This document shows positions 10,868 through 22,604 of a stretch of 58,733 bases of DNA, piece after piece. Where the stretch lies: assembly GCA_030378035.1 (NCBI GenBank), contig JAUCGI010000013.1, positions 1 to 58,733 on the forward strand, read 5' to 3'. The stretch is from Desulfobacterales bacterium HSG2. Lineage in GTDB: Bacteria; Desulfobacterota; Desulfobacteria; Desulfobacterales; 4be13. Numbering within the stretch: the stretch's first letter is position 1; each line of letters begins with the position of its first letter. A program made the translations under genes and the position numbers. The notes under the pieces were generated by a model. The model was not told the DNA's origin. It saw only the letters and a list, made by a program, of their open reading frames with translations, and searched no databases.

Positions 10868-13800
10868 ATGAAGAATATGAAATTGGGTGTTAAAATCGGT
10901 GCGGGGTTCGGGATAGTCATTCTTATCATGCTCCTCCTCGGCTCAGTCTCGGCCTGGCGGATGCAAAGTGTGAAAATGTGGTCACTCATGCTGGAGCAGG
11001 AGTATGTTCCCCAAGTGAAAGTTGCCAATAATCTGGAGCGGTTTTCTCAGCAAACCATGTATCACATGCTGGGCTACGGATTAAGCGAGGAAAAGGAATA
11101 TCTTGAGAAGGGGATGAAGAGTCTGGATGAAGTGAAAGCATATCTTTTAAAAGCCGAGGGACTGGCTGCTGTGTCTCCTCATCTTACAGAACTTCCTGGG
11201 ATCACATCGGATATCAAAAACATTGTTTCGGAATATGAAAAACTTGTCAAAGAAACTGTGAAGCGGGATGAAGATATCGCGGAGAATCACAGGACGCTTG
11301 AGAAGGCCGCGGCTGAATATATGAAAAACTGTCATGCGTTTCTGAACCACCAGAACAAGGATACGGAGACGGAAATCGCTGATGGATCCGACGCGGACAA
11401 ACTCTCCGAACGCCTGCTGAAGATCACGCTGATTAACGACGTGACTAATATTGGTAATGAGACGCGTATCGCGACGTATGAATCCGAGGCTCTCCGGGAT
11501 CCCCGGTTCATCCGGGAAGCGCAAAAGAATTTTGATGTGATGGAAAAGAAATTTCAGGGACTTTTATCCGTCACCCGGGCAGAGGAAGAGATCAGAGAGA
11601 TCCATAATATCAGATCAGCGTCCCAGGTATATCATGAAGCCATGAACGCCCTTCTTGCCAACTGGGAGGAATTGCAGAAACTGAATGTCCGCCTCGAAGA
11701 GGTCGCAACCCGAATTCTGGATAATGCCCGGGCGGCCGCGATGAAGGGAATCGGCAAAGCTGAGAATATTGCCGAGGAGACGGTATCCTCTCTTTCCGTT
11801 GCTTTTGACATTATTATCGGCGGACTCATTTTTGCGACGATTCTCGGGGGAATTGCATCTGTTTTAATCACACGATCCATAACCCGGCCCCTTGCCCAGA
11901 TCGTGGATATCGCTTATGGAATTGCCGAAGGGTCGCTGGATAAGGAGACAGATATCCGGCAAAAAGATGAAATCGGGAATCTGGCGGATGCGTTTCGGGA
12001 TATGAAAAGCAGGATCGGCAATGTTCTGAAAGAGACGGACGGACTGATCCAGGCGGTTCAGGAAGGGAATCTGAGTACCCGCGGGGATGCGGACGCATTT
12101 TCGGGAAGCTGGCAGGAGCTCATGCTCGGCGTTAACCGGCTGATTGACGCGTTTGCCGCGCCGGTCAACGTGACCTCGGCATACATTGACCGGATTTCCA
12201 AAGGGGACATCCCGGAAAAGATCACTGATGAATACAGCGGCGATTTCAACAAAATCAAGGATAATCTGAATATGCTGATCGATGCGACGAACGAAGTAAC
12301 CCTGTTAGCCGGAAAGATGGCTGACGGAGACATCACCGCGGAATTCAGAGAGCGGTCGGACCAGGATACGCTCATGCGGTCTCTGAATCTGATGAAAAAA
12401 AGAATCGGCGAGGTTCTGGGAGAGACAGACGGCCAGATCCGTGCAGTTCAGGAGGGCAGACTGGAGACTCGGGGGAATGAGGATGCGTTCAAAGGGAGTT
12501 GGAGGGAACTCGTGGCCGGCGTCAATCAGTTGGTTGACGCATTTGCAACGCCGGTCAACATGACCGCGGACTACATTGACCGGATTTCCAAAGGGGACAT
12601 CCCGGAAAGGATCACTGACGAATACAGCGGCGATTTCAACAAAATCAGGAATAATCTGAACAGGCTTATTGACGCCATGAATGATGTGACCCTGTTAGCC
12701 GGAAAGATGGCTGACGGAGACATTGCCGCGGATGTGCGGGAGCGTTCGGACCGGGATGCGCTCATGCAGGCCCTGAATCTGATGAAAAGCAGGATTACCG
12801 ATGTCCTCAGGGAGACAGACGGGCAGATCCGTGCGGTTCGGGAAGGCCGGCTGGACATCCGGGGGAATGCGGATGCTTTCAGAGGCAGTTGGCGGGAACT
12901 CATCGCCGGCGTCAACCAACTGGTTGACGCGTTTGTCGAGCCGATAGACGTGACCGCGGCCTGTATCGACCGGATTTCCAAGGGGGACACGCCTGAGAGG
13001 ATCACCGAGTCGTACAAAGGGGATTTCAACAAAATCAGAAACAACCTGAACACCCTTATCGGATCAACCGACGAGGTGGTGCGGATTGCCGAGGAGATTG
13101 CCGGCGGAAACCTGTGTATAAATACCCGGGAGCGGTCGGACCGGGACAAGCTCATGCGGGCGCTGAATTCGATGCTCGGAAGACTGAACGAGGTACTCAT
13201 CCATGTGAGGTCCGCATCGGACAATGTCGTTTCCGGGAGTCGGCAGATGAGCTCCAGCGCGGAGGAGATATCCCAGGGCGCTTCGGAGCAGGCGGCTTCC
13301 GCGGAGGAGGTCTCCGCGTCCATGGAACAGATGGGATCCTCCATCAGTCAGAATGCGGATAACGCGCTGGCGACGGAGAGGATCGCTCTGAAATCCGCCG
13401 AGGATACGCAGGGCGGCGGGAAAGCCGTGTCTGACACAGTAACCGCGATGAAGAAAATCGCTGAGAAGATTTCGATTATCGAGGCGATTGCCAGCCAGAC
13501 GGATCTGCTGGCGCTGAATGCGGCGATTGAGGCGGCCCGGGCCGGGGAGCACGGAAAAGGCTTCGCCGTGGTCGCCTCCGAGGTTCGGAAACTGGCCGAA
13601 CGGAGCCAGAAGGGCGCGGCAGAGATTAACAAAATCTCGGTTTCCAGTGTGGAGATTGCGGAAAGGGCCGGAGAGATGCTGGCCGAAATCGTACCGGATA
13701 TTCGGAAAACAGCGGAGCTGGTTCAGGAGATCAGTGCTGCGAGCAGCGAGCAGAATAACGGCACAGAACAGATCAACAGGGCAATTCAGCAGTTGGACCA

Positions 13801-14116
13801 GGTGATCCAGCAGAATGTCTCCGCGTCCGAGGAGATGGCTTCAACCTCGGAGGATCTGGCAGATCAGGCTGAACAACTGCGCAACGCGATTGCATTTTTC
13901 AGACTTGATGATCGTAAACAGGAATCAGGGAATTATTCGGGAAACAGGGAGGATGTGGTCAGAAAAAGGACGGATGGCGGATCCTGGGAAAAGGGTTCGG
14001 GGGACTCGGCAAATCTGAGCAGGAAAAAAACAAAGCCTGCCAGCGTCTCTTCATCAGCGGCGGACGAGTTCGGAGGGAAAGGGGATGATTATGATACGGA
14101 ATTTGAAAGGTATTGA
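10868..14116 (+). CDS. MCP with long helical (HBM-like) sensor and triple HAMP-doublet repeat
   Basis: Chemoreceptor of 1082 residues. An in-frame start exists at 10802, but it lies inside the hairpin element; ATG 10868 has AAGGAGA seven bases upstream and gives MKNMKLGVK, matching the start of the paralogue at 18213. TM1 is about 8-26. The periplasmic region of about 285 residues is all-helical with two apparent modules, like the helical bimodular (HBM) sensor class. TM2 is about 312-334, followed by HAMP, then three HAMP doublets ([36 protein letters not shown]), a hairpin from about 785 (tip [12 protein letters not shown]) and a tail ending EFERY. The sensor pairs with the gene at 18213, but the linker pairs with the gene at 14237, so it is a mosaic. 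Confidence 0.95.
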   Translation: MKNMKLGVKIGAGFGIVILIMLLLGSVSAWRMQSVKMWSLMLEQEYVPQVKVANNLERFSQQTMYHMLGYGLSEEKEYLEKGMKSLDEVKAYLLKAEGLAAVSPHLTELPGITSDIKNIVSEYEKLVKETVKRDEDIAENHRTLEKAAAEYMKNCHAFLNHQNKDTETEIADGSDADKLSERLLKITLINDVTNIGNETRIATYESEALRDPRFIREAQKNFDVMEKKFQGLLSVTRAEEEIREIHNIRSASQVYHEAMNALLANWEELQKLNVRLEEVATRILDNARAAAMKGIGKAENIAEETVSSLSVAFDIIIGGLIFATILGGIASVLITRSITRPLAQIVDIAYGIAEGSLDKETDIRQKDEIGNLADAFRDMKSRIGNVLKETDGLIQAVQEGNLSTRGDADAFSGSWQELMLGVNRLIDAFAAPVNVTSAYIDRISKGDIPEKITDEYSGDFNKIKDNLNMLIDATNEVTLLAGKMADGDITAEFRERSDQDTLMRSLNLMKKRIGEVLGETDGQIRAVQEGRLETRGNEDAFKGSWRELVAGVNQLVDAFATPVNMTADYIDRISKGDIPERITDEYSGDFNKIRNNLNRLIDAMNDVTLLAGKMADGDIAADVRERSDRDALMQALNLMKSRITDVLRETDGQIRAVREGRLDIRGNADAFRGSWRELIAGVNQLVDAFVEPIDVTAACIDRISKGDTPERITESYKGDFNKIRNNLNTLIGSTDEVVRIAEEIAGGNLCINTRERSDRDKLMRALNSMLGRLNEVLIHVRSASDNVVSGSRQMSSSAEEISQGASEQAASAEEVSASMEQMGSSISQNADNALATERIALKSAEDTQGGGKAVSDTVTAMKKIAEKISIIEAIASQTDLLALNAAIEAARAGEHGKGFAVVASEVRKLAERSQKGAAEINKISVSSVEIAERAGEMLAEIVPDIRKTAELVQEISAASSEQNNGTEQINRAIQQLDQVIQQNVSASEEMASTSEDLADQAEQLRNAIAFFRLDDRKQESGNYSGNREDVVRKRTDGGSWEKGSGDSANLSRKKTKPASVSSSAADEFGGKGDDYDTEFERY

Positions 14117-14212
14117 TCTGTCAGTGGTGAGTGGTCCGTTGTCCGTTGTCAGTTGTCCGTTGTCCGTTGCAATTAACCACGGACAACGGACAACGGTCCA
14201 GACGGCATAACA
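14117..14212. repeat. Fold-back phrase repeat (GTCCGTTGTCC units)
   Basis: Repeated GTCCGTTGTC phrases are followed after GCAATTAACC by the complementary ACGGACAACGGACAACGG, forming a long imperfect hairpin between two MCP genes. The first roughly 33 bases after the stop codon are identical to those after the MCP ending at 18076, so gene end and gap were copied together. Confidence 0.8.
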
Positions 14213-14236
14213 AAATCAAGTAAGAAGGGAGATGAA

Positions 14237-17200
14237 ATGAGTATTCGTTCAAAACTGTATCTCAATATGTTTATCACAATCTTCTGCGTGGTTGCGGCGG
14301 GATGTGTGGGATTCTTTTTTACCGGCAAGGCAGCGGATGTTTCCCGCTCCCTGTTTGAAACCGAGGCGGTTCCCGCTCTCAAAATAAATGAGATCGAAAA
14401 GACCGCCTGGGAGGTGCTGATCCGCTTCGTTGTCCACTGTTCCGTGTCGGAGCAGGAGATGATGGAACAGCTTGAAGAGGAGATAGGGAGACTGAATGAG
14501 CAGTTGGTTCTGCAAATCGGGGAATACGAAAGGATCACGGGAAAGGGCGAAGGGGAGTCAGAAGATTCTCCCTCTGCATCACTGAAAGCATTTCAGGAGG
14601 AATGGAAGGAATTCAGCCGGATCAGCGGGAATGTTCTGGAACTGAGCAATGACTATGCCAAAGAGGACGCCCTGAGGCTGATTACGGGAGAGGGAAGGGA
14701 GGCGTATGACAGGGTGCTGTCCGCTCTCCGCACCGGGATCGGAAGCCATGAACAGCGGATGGCCGTACTGAGCAGGGATGCGGCGGATGCCCGCAGAAAT
14801 TCCGTGATTCTGATCCTCATTTTCACGCTGACAGCCGGTCTGTGTATGCTTACCGCCGGCGTGCTGATCACCCGCGGCATTGTCCGGGGTGTTGAAAAAA
14901 TTGTCAGGGCGGCAACGGATATTGCCGACGGCGATCTGGGCACCCGGACAGACATCCGGCAGAGCGACGAGATCGGTCAGCTCGCCGATGCCTTCCGCAA
15001 CATGCAGGACAGGATCGGTGAGGTTCTGAAAGAGACGGACGGGCTGATTCAGGCGGTTCAGGAGGGGAGGCTGAACACCCGGGGGAATGCGGAAACCTTC
15101 ACCGGGGCCTGGCGTGAACTTGTCCTCGGCGTGAACCGGCTCGCGGACTCGCTTGTCGGACACATAGACGTCATGCCTCTCCCAGCCTTTATTGTCGGCA
15201 GGGATTTCAGGATCCGCTATGCAAACAGAGCCTGTGCAAATCTCGCGGGCCTGTCCCGGGAAGCAATGATCGGCGCCGAGTGCCACACCCATTTCAGGAC
15301 ATCCGACTGCCGAAACGAAAAATGCGCTCTTGACAACTGCATGAGAAAGGGCTGCACCGTGACTTCCGAGACCGACGCCCATCCCCGGGAGGCCGATCTC
15401 CGGATATCCTACACCGCTGTTCCCCTGAAAGATGCGGAGGAGAGGGTCATCGGCGGACTGGAAGTCATAACGGACCAGACGGAGATCAGGCGTGCGGTCC
15501 GCGTCGCCAGAAAACAGGCGGATTTTCAGGCGGCCGAGGCTGACAGGCTCGTTGAAAATCTGGGCAGGGTGGCCCGGGGTGATCTGGATGTTGAAATTGT
15601 CGAATCAGAGACAGATGACGACACCCGCTCCGTCGGAGAAATTTTCGACAAGATCGGCCGGGCTCTCGGAGAAACCGTCGCCGCGATCCGGAGCCTGGTG
15701 ACCGACGCGGATATGCTCGCGGACGCGGCCGCGCGGGGAAATCTCAGCACACGGGCGGACGCGTCCCGGCATAAGGGAGAATTCGCCAGTATTGTAAACG
15801 GGGTCAACGCCACACTGGATGCGGTAATCGGCCCGCTGAACGCTGCTGCCGGGTATGTTGACAGAATTTCCAAAGGCGACATTCCGGAAGAGATCGCCGG
15901 CGAATACAAAGGCGATTTCACTCAGATCAGAGACAGCCTGAATCTGCTTGCCGACACAGTGAACTCGGTCACAAAGGAGACAGACGCTCTGATTCGGAAA
16001 GCCCGTGACGGAGGGCTGGACGCCCGGGGCGACGCGGACGCGTTTGCCGGAGACTGGCGTGAACTCGTGTCGGGGATAAACCGGCTGATTGACGCGTTTG
16101 CGGATCCGGTCAATGTGACGGCGGACTATATCGACCGGATTTCCAGAGGAGACATTCCGGAGAAGATCGCCGAGGAATACAGGGGCGATTTCAATCGGAT
16201 CAGAAACAACCTGAACAGGCTTGTCGATGTGATGAACGAAGTGACCCGGCTTGCCGGAAAGATGGCTGAGGGAGACATTTCCGAGGAGTTCGGAGAGCGT
16301 TCCGATCAGGATACGCTTATGCAGGCCCTGAATCTGATGAAGAGCAGGATTGCCGATGTTCTGAATGAGACAGACGGGCAGATCCGTGCGGTTCAGGAGG
16401 GCAGACTGGCTACCCGGGGGAATGCGGATGCGTTCAAAGGGAGCTGGAGGGAACTCGTGGCCGGCGTCAACCAACTGGTTGACGCGTTTGCCGCTCCGGT
16501 CAGCATGACAGCGGATTACATTGACCGGATTTCCAAAGGGGACATCCCGGAAAGGATCACTGACGAATACAGCGGCGATTTCAACAAAATCAGGAATAAT
16601 CTGAACAGGCTTATTGACGCCATGAATGAAGTAACCCTGCTCGCCGGAAAAATGGCTGACGGAGACATCACCGCGGATGTGCGGGAGCGTTCGGACCGGG
16701 ACGCGCTCATGCGGGCGCTGAATCTGATGAAAAGCAGGATTAGCGATGTCCTCAGAGAGACAGACGGGCAGATCAGTGCGGTTCGGGAAGGCCGGCTGGA
16801 CACCCGGGGGAATGCGGATGCTTTCAGAGGCAGTTGGCGGGAACTCGTCGCCGGCGTCAACCAACTGGTTGACGCGTTTGCCGAGCCGATAGACATGACC
16901 GCGGCCTGTATTGACCGGATTTCCAAGGGGGACACGCCTGAGAGGATCACCGAGTCGTACAAAGGCGATTTCAACAAAATCAGAAACAACCTGAACACCC
17001 TTATCGGAGCGACGGACGAGGTGGTGCGGATTGCCGAGGAGATTGTCGGCGGAAACCTGTTTATGGATATCCGGAAGCGTTCGGACCGGGACAATCTCAT
17101 GCGGGCGCTGAATTCGATGCTCGGAAGACTGAACGAGGTCATCACCCATGTGAGGTCCGCATCGGACAATGTCGTTTCCGGGAGCCGGCAGATGAGCGCC

Positions 17201-18076
17201 AGCGCGGAGGAGATATCCCAGGGGGCTTCACAGCAGGCGGCTTCCGCGGAGGAGGTGTCCGCGTCCATGGAAGAGATGAGTTCCACCATCAGCCAGAATG
17301 CGGATAACGCTGCTGAGACGGAGAGGATTGCATTAAAATCCGCGGAGGATGCGAGGGAAGGCGGCAAGGCGGTGGACCGGACGGTGACCGCTATGAAAGA
17401 GATTGCCGGCAGGATTTCAGTCATCGAGGATATTGCCCGCCAGACGAATCTGCTGGCTCTGAACGCCGCGATTGAGGCGGCCCGCGCGGGAGACTACGGA
17501 AAAGGGTTCGCGGTGGTCGCGTCCGAGGTTCGCAAGCTGGCTGAAAAAAGTCAGATAGCCGCGGCCGAGATCGGGCAGTTGTCGATCACAAGCGTTGAGA
17601 TTGCGGAAAGGGCCGGCGAGATGCTGGCCAGAATCGTACCGGACATTCGGAAAACCGCGGAGCTGGTTCAGGAGATCAGCGCGGCGAGCAACGAGCAGAA
17701 TAACGGCGCCGGACAGATCAACAAGGCGATTCAGCAGTTGGATCAGGTGATCCAGCAGAACGTCTCCGCGTCCGAGGAGATGGCTTCGACTTCAGAGGAT
17801 CTGGCAGATCAGGCTGAACAACTGCGCAACGCGATTGCGTTTTTCAGACTTGATGATCGTGAACATGAATCAGGGAATTATCCGGAAAACAGGGAGGAAG
17901 TGGTCAGAAAAAGGACGGATGGCGGAAAGGGTTCGGACTCGGCAAATCTGAGAAACATATCTGAAGCAGGAGGCGCGGGCAGGAAAAAAACAAAGCCGGC
18001 CGGCGGCTGTTCGTCAGCGGCGGACGAGTTCGGAGGGAGATGGGATGATTATGATACAGAATTTGAAAGGTATTGA
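14237..18076 (+). CDS. MCP with 4-helix sensor, one Cys-rich PAS and four HAMP doublets
   Basis: Chemoreceptor of 1279 residues. TM1 about 8-30, periplasmic helical domain of about 160 residues resembling the 4HB_MCP class but unlike that of its neighbours, TM2 about 190-212, HAMP (SDEIGQLAD). A PAS domain (about 312-416) carries [11 protein letters not shown] and a second cysteine group CALDNC. Four RIS-type HAMP units follow, the joint highest count in the window. The kinase-control tip is [20 protein letters not shown] near 1068, and the C-terminal linker ends EFERY, nearly the same as that of the gene at 10868. Shine-Dalgarno GAAGGGAG lies ahead of the ATG. Signalling class A. Confidence 0.95.
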   Translation: MSIRSKLYLNMFITIFCVVAAGCVGFFFTGKAADVSRSLFETEAVPALKINEIEKTAWEVLIRFVVHCSVSEQEMMEQLEEEIGRLNEQLVLQIGEYERITGKGEGESEDSPSASLKAFQEEWKEFSRISGNVLELSNDYAKEDALRLITGEGREAYDRVLSALRTGIGSHEQRMAVLSRDAADARRNSVILILIFTLTAGLCMLTAGVLITRGIVRGVEKIVRAATDIADGDLGTRTDIRQSDEIGQLADAFRNMQDRIGEVLKETDGLIQAVQEGRLNTRGNAETFTGAWRELVLGVNRLADSLVGHIDVMPLPAFIVGRDFRIRYANRACANLAGLSREAMIGAECHTHFRTSDCRNEKCALDNCMRKGCTVTSETDAHPREADLRISYTAVPLKDAEERVIGGLEVITDQTEIRRAVRVARKQADFQAAEADRLVENLGRVARGDLDVEIVESETDDDTRSVGEIFDKIGRALGETVAAIRSLVTDADMLADAAARGNLSTRADASRHKGEFASIVNGVNATLDAVIGPLNAAAGYVDRISKGDIPEEIAGEYKGDFTQIRDSLNLLADTVNSVTKETDALIRKARDGGLDARGDADAFAGDWRELVSGINRLIDAFADPVNVTADYIDRISRGDIPEKIAEEYRGDFNRIRNNLNRLVDVMNEVTRLAGKMAEGDISEEFGERSDQDTLMQALNLMKSRIADVLNETDGQIRAVQEGRLATRGNADAFKGSWRELVAGVNQLVDAFAAPVSMTADYIDRISKGDIPERITDEYSGDFNKIRNNLNRLIDAMNEVTLLAGKMADGDITADVRERSDRDALMRALNLMKSRISDVLRETDGQISAVREGRLDTRGNADAFRGSWRELVAGVNQLVDAFAEPIDMTAACIDRISKGDTPERITESYKGDFNKIRNNLNTLIGATDEVVRIAEEIVGGNLFMDIRKRSDRDNLMRALNSMLGRLNEVITHVRSASDNVVSGSRQMSASAEEISQGASQQAASAEEVSASMEEMSSTISQNADNAAETERIALKSAEDAREGGKAVDRTVTAMKEIAGRISVIEDIARQTNLLALNAAIEAARAGDYGKGFAVVASEVRKLAEKSQIAAAEIGQLSITSVEIAERAGEMLARIVPDIRKTAELVQEISAASNEQNNGAGQINKAIQQLDQVIQQNVSASEEMASTSEDLADQAEQLRNAIAFFRLDDREHESGNYPENREEVVRKRTDGGKGSDSANLRNISEAGGAGRKKTKPAGGCSSAADEFGGRWDDYDTEFERY

Positions 18077-18190
18077 TCTGTCAGTGGTGAGTGGTCCGTT
18101 GTCCGTTGTCCGTGGTTAATTGCAACTGACCACGGACCACGGACAACGGACCACGGACAACTGACCACGGACAACTGACAACTGACAAAC
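18077..18190. repeat. Fold-back phrase repeat (GTCCGTTGTCC / GGACAACGGACC)
   Basis: Left half: GTCCGTTGTCCGTTGTCCG; right half: repeated CACGGACAACTGACCACGG phrases. The two halves are mutually complementary around GGTTAATTGCAACTGACC. Same family as the block at 14117. Confidence 0.8.
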
Positions 18191-18212
18191 CTTATGGAAA
18201 GGAGTAACAGAA

Positions 18213-21068
18213 ATGAAGAATTTGAAGCTGGGCGTAAAAATCGGCATGGGGTTCGGGATAGTCATTCTTATCATGCTCCTCCTCGGCTCAGTCTCGGCTT
18301 GGCGGATGCACAGCGTGAAAGGCCGGTCTGTCATGCTGGAGCAGGAGTATGTTCCCGAGGTGAAAGTGGCCAATAATCTGGAGCGGTTTTCTCAGCAAAC
18401 CATGTATCACATGCTGGGCTACGGATTAAGCGAGGAAAAGGACTATTTCGAGAAGGGGATGAAGAGCCTGGATGAGGTGAAAGGGTATATTTCAAAAGCC
18501 GAAGAACTGGCCGCCGATTCCCCGCATCTCACAAAGCTTCCTAAAATCATATCGAATATAAAGGATAAAATTTCGGAATATGAAAAACTTGTCAGTGAAA
18601 CCGTGAAACGGAATGAGGAGATTGCAGAGAATCGCAGCTCGCTTGACAGGGCGGCGGCAGAATATATGAAAAACTGTTATACGTTCCTGTCTCACCAGAG
18701 CGAGACCCTCGAAACGGAATTATTTGCAGGATTCGAGCCGGACAGACTCTCCGAACGCCTGATGAAGATCACGCTGATTAACAACGTGGTCGACATCGGT
18801 AATGAGACACGTCTCTCGACATTCAAATCCCAGGCCCTTCGGGATCCCCGGTTCATCCGGGAAGCTCAGGAGAATTTTGATGTGATGGAAAAGAAATTTC
18901 AGGAACTCTTATCCGTCACCCGGTTAGAGGAAAACATCAGAGAGATCAACACGATCCGATCAGCGTCCCAGGCATATCAGAAAGCCATGAAAGCCCTCCT
19001 TGCCAACTGGGAGAATTTGCAGAAACTCAATGTGCGGCGCGAAGAGACCGCAACCCGGATTCTGAAGGATGCCCGGGCGGCCGCGAAGAAGGGAATGGCC
19101 GAGACAGAGAATATCGCCGAGGAGACAGTCTCCTCTCTTTCGAGTGCTTTCAGTATGACTATCGGCGGACTCATTTTGGCGATGATTATCGGGGGCGTTG
19201 CATCGGTTATAATCACACGATCCGTGACCCGGCCCCTTTCCGAAATCGTGACCGTTGCTTATGAGATTGCCGAGGGCGCGCTGGATAAGGAGATCGTTAT
19301 CCGGCAAAAAGACGAGATCGGTAATTTGGCGGATGCGTTCCGCAATATGAAAGGCAGTATCCGCGATGTTCTGAAAGAGACGGAGGGACTGATCCTGGCG
19401 GTTCAGGAAGGGAGTCTGAATACTCGCGGGGACGCGGAAGCGTTTTCAGGGAGCTGGCAGGGTCTCATTCTCGGCGTCAACCGGCTGATCGACGCGTTTG
19501 CCGCGCCGGTCAATGTGACCTCGGCCTATGTTGACCGGATTTCCAAAGGGGACATCCCGGAAAAGATCACGGATGAATACAAAGGCGATTTCGACAAAAT
19601 CAGGAACAATCTGAATATGCTCATCGAATCAACAAACGAAGTAACCCTGCTTGCCGGAAAGATGGCTGACGGAGACATCTCCGCGGAGTTCAGAGAGCGG
19701 TCGGATCAGGATGCGCTTATGCAGGCCCTGAATCTGATGAAGAGCAGGATTGCCGATGTTCTCAGGGAGACAGACGGGCAGATCCGTGCGGTTCAGGAGG
19801 GCAAACTGGACACCCGGGGAAATGCGGATGCTTTCAGCGGGAGTTGGCGGGAACTCATCACCGGTCTCAACCAGCTAATTGACGCGTTTGCCGCGCCCAT
19901 CGACAGGACCGCAGCCTGTATTGACCGGATTTCCAAAGGCGATACGCCTGAAAAGATTACCGAATCATACAAAGGCGATTTCAACAGGATCAGAAACAAC
20001 CTGAACACCCTTATCGGGGCAACGGACGAAGTGGCGCGGCTTGCCCAGGAAATCGCCGGCGGAAACCTGTGCGTGGATATCCGAGAACGATCGGAGCAGG
20101 ATGAACTCATGCAGGCACTGAACTCGATGGTCAGAGAACTGAGTCATGTCCTCATTAATGTGAAAATTGCATCGGAGAATATCGCTTCCGGGAGTCGGGA
20201 GGTAAGCACCGCGGCTGAAAAGATGTCTCAGGGATCCTCACAACAGGCGGCTTCCGCGGAGGAGGTATCCGCGTCCATGGAACAGATGAGTTCCACCATC
20301 AGCCAGAATGCGGATAACGCAATAGAGACGGAGAAGATCGCATTAAAATCCTCGGAGGATGCGAGAGAGGGCGGCAAGGCGGTGGAGCGGACAGTGACTG
20401 CGATGAAAGAGATTGCCGGCAGGATTTCAGTCGTCGAGGATATTGCCCGACAGACGAATCTGCTGGCCCTGAACGCCGCGATTGAAGCGGCCCGCGCGGG
20501 AGAACACGGAAGAGGGTTCGCCGTGGTCGCGTCCGAGGTTCGCAAATTGGCTGAAAAAAGCCAGAAAGCCGCGGCCGAGATTGGGCAGTTGTCGATCACA
20601 AGCGTTGAGATTGCGGAAGAAGCCGGCCGGATGCTGGCCAGAATCGTACCGGATATTCAGAGAACCGCGGAACTGGTTCAGGAGATCAGCGCGGCGAGCG
20701 TTGAACAGGACTCCGGATCGAAACAAATCAACCAGGCGATTCAGCAGTTGGATCAGGTGATTCAGCAGAATGTCGCCACATCCGAAGAGATGTCTTCAAC
20801 GTCTGAGGAACTGGCCGGGCAGGCTGAAAAGCTTCAGGATACGATTGAATTCTTCAGAGTTGATGACACGGAATCGGAAACAGAGGGAGATGTGGCGAAA
20901 TATGCTGTAAAAAAATCTGCCGCAAAGGCCAGGCTTGGCAGGCCGATAAAAAGCAGAGCAGGGGATAAAAGCGAAAACAGCATTGACAGTCCGGCCGGAT
21001 ACGGAACGGACATGGATTCTGTCGGAAAAAAATGGGATGGCTTGGATGGCGGATTTGAAAAGTATTGA
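18213..21068 (+). CDS. MCP with long helical (HBM-like) sensor and double HAMP-doublet repeat
   Basis: Chemoreceptor of 951 residues. The first roughly 335 residues (TM1 8-27, helical periplasmic region with [20 protein letters not shown]2 313-336) are a close paralogue of the receptor at 10868. HAMP, then two RISKGD units, then the hairpin from about 650 with tip [20 protein letters not shown] near 747. The C-terminal linker is unrelated to that of 10868 and ends GFEKY. The final codons and stop (GAAAAGTATTGA) are repeated after the small element inserted directly behind them, see 21065. Shine-Dalgarno AAAGGAG is eight bases upstream of the ATG. Confidence 0.95.
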   Translation: MKNLKLGVKIGMGFGIVILIMLLLGSVSAWRMHSVKGRSVMLEQEYVPEVKVANNLERFSQQTMYHMLGYGLSEEKDYFEKGMKSLDEVKGYISKAEELAADSPHLTKLPKIISNIKDKISEYEKLVSETVKRNEEIAENRSSLDRAAAEYMKNCYTFLSHQSETLETELFAGFEPDRLSERLMKITLINNVVDIGNETRLSTFKSQALRDPRFIREAQENFDVMEKKFQELLSVTRLEENIREINTIRSASQAYQKAMKALLANWENLQKLNVRREETATRILKDARAAAKKGMAETENIAEETVSSLSSAFSMTIGGLILAMIIGGVASVIITRSVTRPLSEIVTVAYEIAEGALDKEIVIRQKDEIGNLADAFRNMKGSIRDVLKETEGLILAVQEGSLNTRGDAEAFSGSWQGLILGVNRLIDAFAAPVNVTSAYVDRISKGDIPEKITDEYKGDFDKIRNNLNMLIESTNEVTLLAGKMADGDISAEFRERSDQDALMQALNLMKSRIADVLRETDGQIRAVQEGKLDTRGNADAFSGSWRELITGLNQLIDAFAAPIDRTAACIDRISKGDTPEKITESYKGDFNRIRNNLNTLIGATDEVARLAQEIAGGNLCVDIRERSEQDELMQALNSMVRELSHVLINVKIASENIASGSREVSTAAEKMSQGSSQQAASAEEVSASMEQMSSTISQNADNAIETEKIALKSSEDAREGGKAVERTVTAMKEIAGRISVVEDIARQTNLLALNAAIEAARAGEHGRGFAVVASEVRKLAEKSQKAAAEIGQLSITSVEIAEEAGRMLARIVPDIQRTAELVQEISAASVEQDSGSKQINQAIQQLDQVIQQNVATSEEMSSTSEELAGQAEKLQDTIEFFRVDDTESETEGDVAKYAVKKSAAKARLGRPIKSRAGDKSENSIDSPAGYGTDMDSVGKKWDGLDGGFEKY

Positions 21069-21270
21069 CTCTAAAGCCTTTTGAGGAGACGCTGGATTCC
21101 GGGTTAAAATGATAAGAATCCTGCCGATTCTTATCATTTTACCCGGAATGACAGGGGCGGGCAACTCCGGCACCGGGCAGCGCACCGTGTCATTCCGGAT
21201 AAAATCGGAAAATCATGAGGATTTTCCGATTTTAGCCCGGAATCCACTCCCCAAAAGGTGTTATAATCAG
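21065..21270. mobile_element. Small non-autonomous element, CTGATTATAACG family (copy 1, long version)
   Basis: The right end CGTTATAATCAG-type (TGTTATAATCAG) is intact; the left end TTGACTCTAAAGCC aligns without gaps to CTGATTATAACGCC at 10 of 14 positions. The core has GGAATGACA/TGTCATTCC and the GATAAGAATC palindrome shared with copies at 29.4 and 48.7 kb, plus an extra palindrome around AATCATGAGGATT. Flanks GAAAAGTA (21057-21064) and AAAAAGTA (21271-21278) are a 7/8 target duplication; the matching direct repeat extends to AAAAGTATTGA. It sits exactly on the stop codon of the preceding MCP without altering its C-terminus. Confidence 0.75.
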
Positions 21271-21330
21271 AAAAAGTATTGATAGAAACCAAGGTTGTAA
21301 ATTTTTTATAATAAAGAAAAGGAGGTTCTT

Positions 21331-22308
21331 ATGAAACTGAGTTCGAGAATTTTTAACTGTTTCCACCGAGTGCTTATTCTGCTGGGCATTCCTTTGCTTA
21401 TTCTGTCCGCGGCGAACGCGTCGGGAGAGGTGTGGAAGACGATTACCCCGACAGAGGTCTATTATCTGGCAAAATCGATCGACGATTCCCTTGCTTCAAT
21501 GTACGGGCTGACGACTACTTTGACGAAGAAGCGGATCAGCAACAATCTCAGACCCAGAAATGTCTATCAGAAGGTGCTGAGCGTTGCTGATGAGTTCAAC
21601 ATTCTTCATGATAACGCGGTCAGTTCGTTTAAACTGAATGAGGCTCGCGGCATTGACGCGAGCAGGACAAATCCTTCGGATGTGTATGCAGTTCTGGCTC
21701 TCTTGAAAGAATACCTCGTCTCCAAAGATACGTTTACGGAATCAACTGAAGAGAGAAGCCCCAAGACCCCGGGCGACGTCTTCCACATACTGAGGCAGAT
21801 TTCAATGCATCATCTTGAGATTGCAAAGAAAAAAAACATCAGCACAGACTGGGCGACGCCGGCGCAGGTCTATGACTCGGTTGTAACAGGTATCCTGCCT
21901 GTCGTTTACAAGATCGCTGCGGAGGCCGGGGTGGAACACGAGTATTATCCGTTCCCGAGCCAACCGGTAAGCAGGATTCTTCCCCGATATGTTTATAAAC
22001 TTTTGTACCATGTGTATAAAAATATTTCCGAATATTACTTGGGCAAAGGGGGATATGATCCGGTGATTCTCGTGGAAGTCAATGATTGCGATAAGATTTC
22101 ACCCGCTGATGTTTTTGACCTGACAAAAGTTGTTATCGCCGAACTCAGAGCCAAGAGCGGAAGCAAAACTTTGCCTTCGGAGATCGCCGTGAGGTATGGC
22201 CGCTGGAAAAACACCAAGGAGAAAATCGTTCCGGGCGATGTGTTTCGCCTGATCCAGCATAATTTTATCCTGACCAAGAGTATTTTGAGAAGGTCGGTTG
22301 ACGGTTGA
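21331..22308 (+). CDS. Exported repeat protein of unknown function
   Basis: 325 residues, no family recognised. A signal peptide is clear (basic start, hydrophobic stretch ending SAANA near residue 30), so the product is periplasmic or surface located. The mature part consists of eight degenerate repeats opening with a Pro-x-x-Val-Tyr/Phe motif: TPTEVYYLAKSI (39), RPRNVYQKVLSV (74), NPSDVYAVLALL (114), TPGDVFHILRQI (146), TPAQVYDSVVTG (176), LPRYVYKLLYHV (217), SPADVFDLTKVV (257), VPGDVFRLIQHN (300); spacing is 30-43 residues. Each looks like a turn followed by an amphipathic helix. Start has a strong AAAGGAGG. Its place between MCPs and CheA-1 suggests a role linked to signalling, perhaps ligand binding or envelope scaffolding; that is inference. 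The final residues SVDG and the stop come from the adjoining phrase repeat. Confidence 0.85.
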   Translation: MKLSSRIFNCFHRVLILLGIPLLILSAANASGEVWKTITPTEVYYLAKSIDDSLASMYGLTTTLTKKRISNNLRPRNVYQKVLSVADEFNILHDNAVSSFKLNEARGIDASRTNPSDVYAVLALLKEYLVSKDTFTESTEERSPKTPGDVFHILRQISMHHLEIAKKKNISTDWATPAQVYDSVVTGILPVVYKIAAEAGVEHEYYPFPSQPVSRILPRYVYKLLYHVYKNISEYYLGKGGYDPVILVEVNDCDKISPADVFDLTKVVIAELRAKSGSKTLPSEIAVRYGRWKNTKEKIVPGDVFRLIQHNFILTKSILRRSVDG

Positions 22309-22585
22309 CGGTTTACGGTTTACGGTTGACGGTTGACGGTTTACGGTTTACGGTTGACGGTTTACGGTTGACGGTTATCGGTTGACGGTTATCGGTTGAC
22401 GGTTTACGGTTGACGGTTTACGGTTATCGGTTGACGGTTATTGGTTGACAGTTCTATCGGTTGTCTTATATTGTTCGTTAGGACTGACAACCGTCAAGCG
22501 TCAAGCGTCAAGCGTCAAGCGTCAACCGTCAACTGTCAACCGTCAACCGTCAACCGTCAACCGTCAACCGTCAACCGTCAACTGA
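22298..22585. repeat. Long fold-back phrase repeat (GGTTGACGGTTTACGG)
   Basis: About 145 bases of GGTTGACGG / GGTTTACGG / GGTTATCGG phrases, then a unique centre (GTCTTATATTGTTCGTTAGG), then about 100 bases of the complementary phrases (CGTCAAGCGTCAACCGTCAA). It fills the whole gap between the exported repeat protein and CheA-1 and supplies the stop codon of the former. No gene is seen in it. Confidence 0.85.
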
Positions 22586-22604
22586 CTAAGAAAGGAATTT
22601 TTCC

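Noticed and set aside
21279..21312. Promoter TTGATA...TATAAT ahead of the exported repeat protein
   Set aside because: The spacing is 22 bases, too long for a normal sigma70 promoter.
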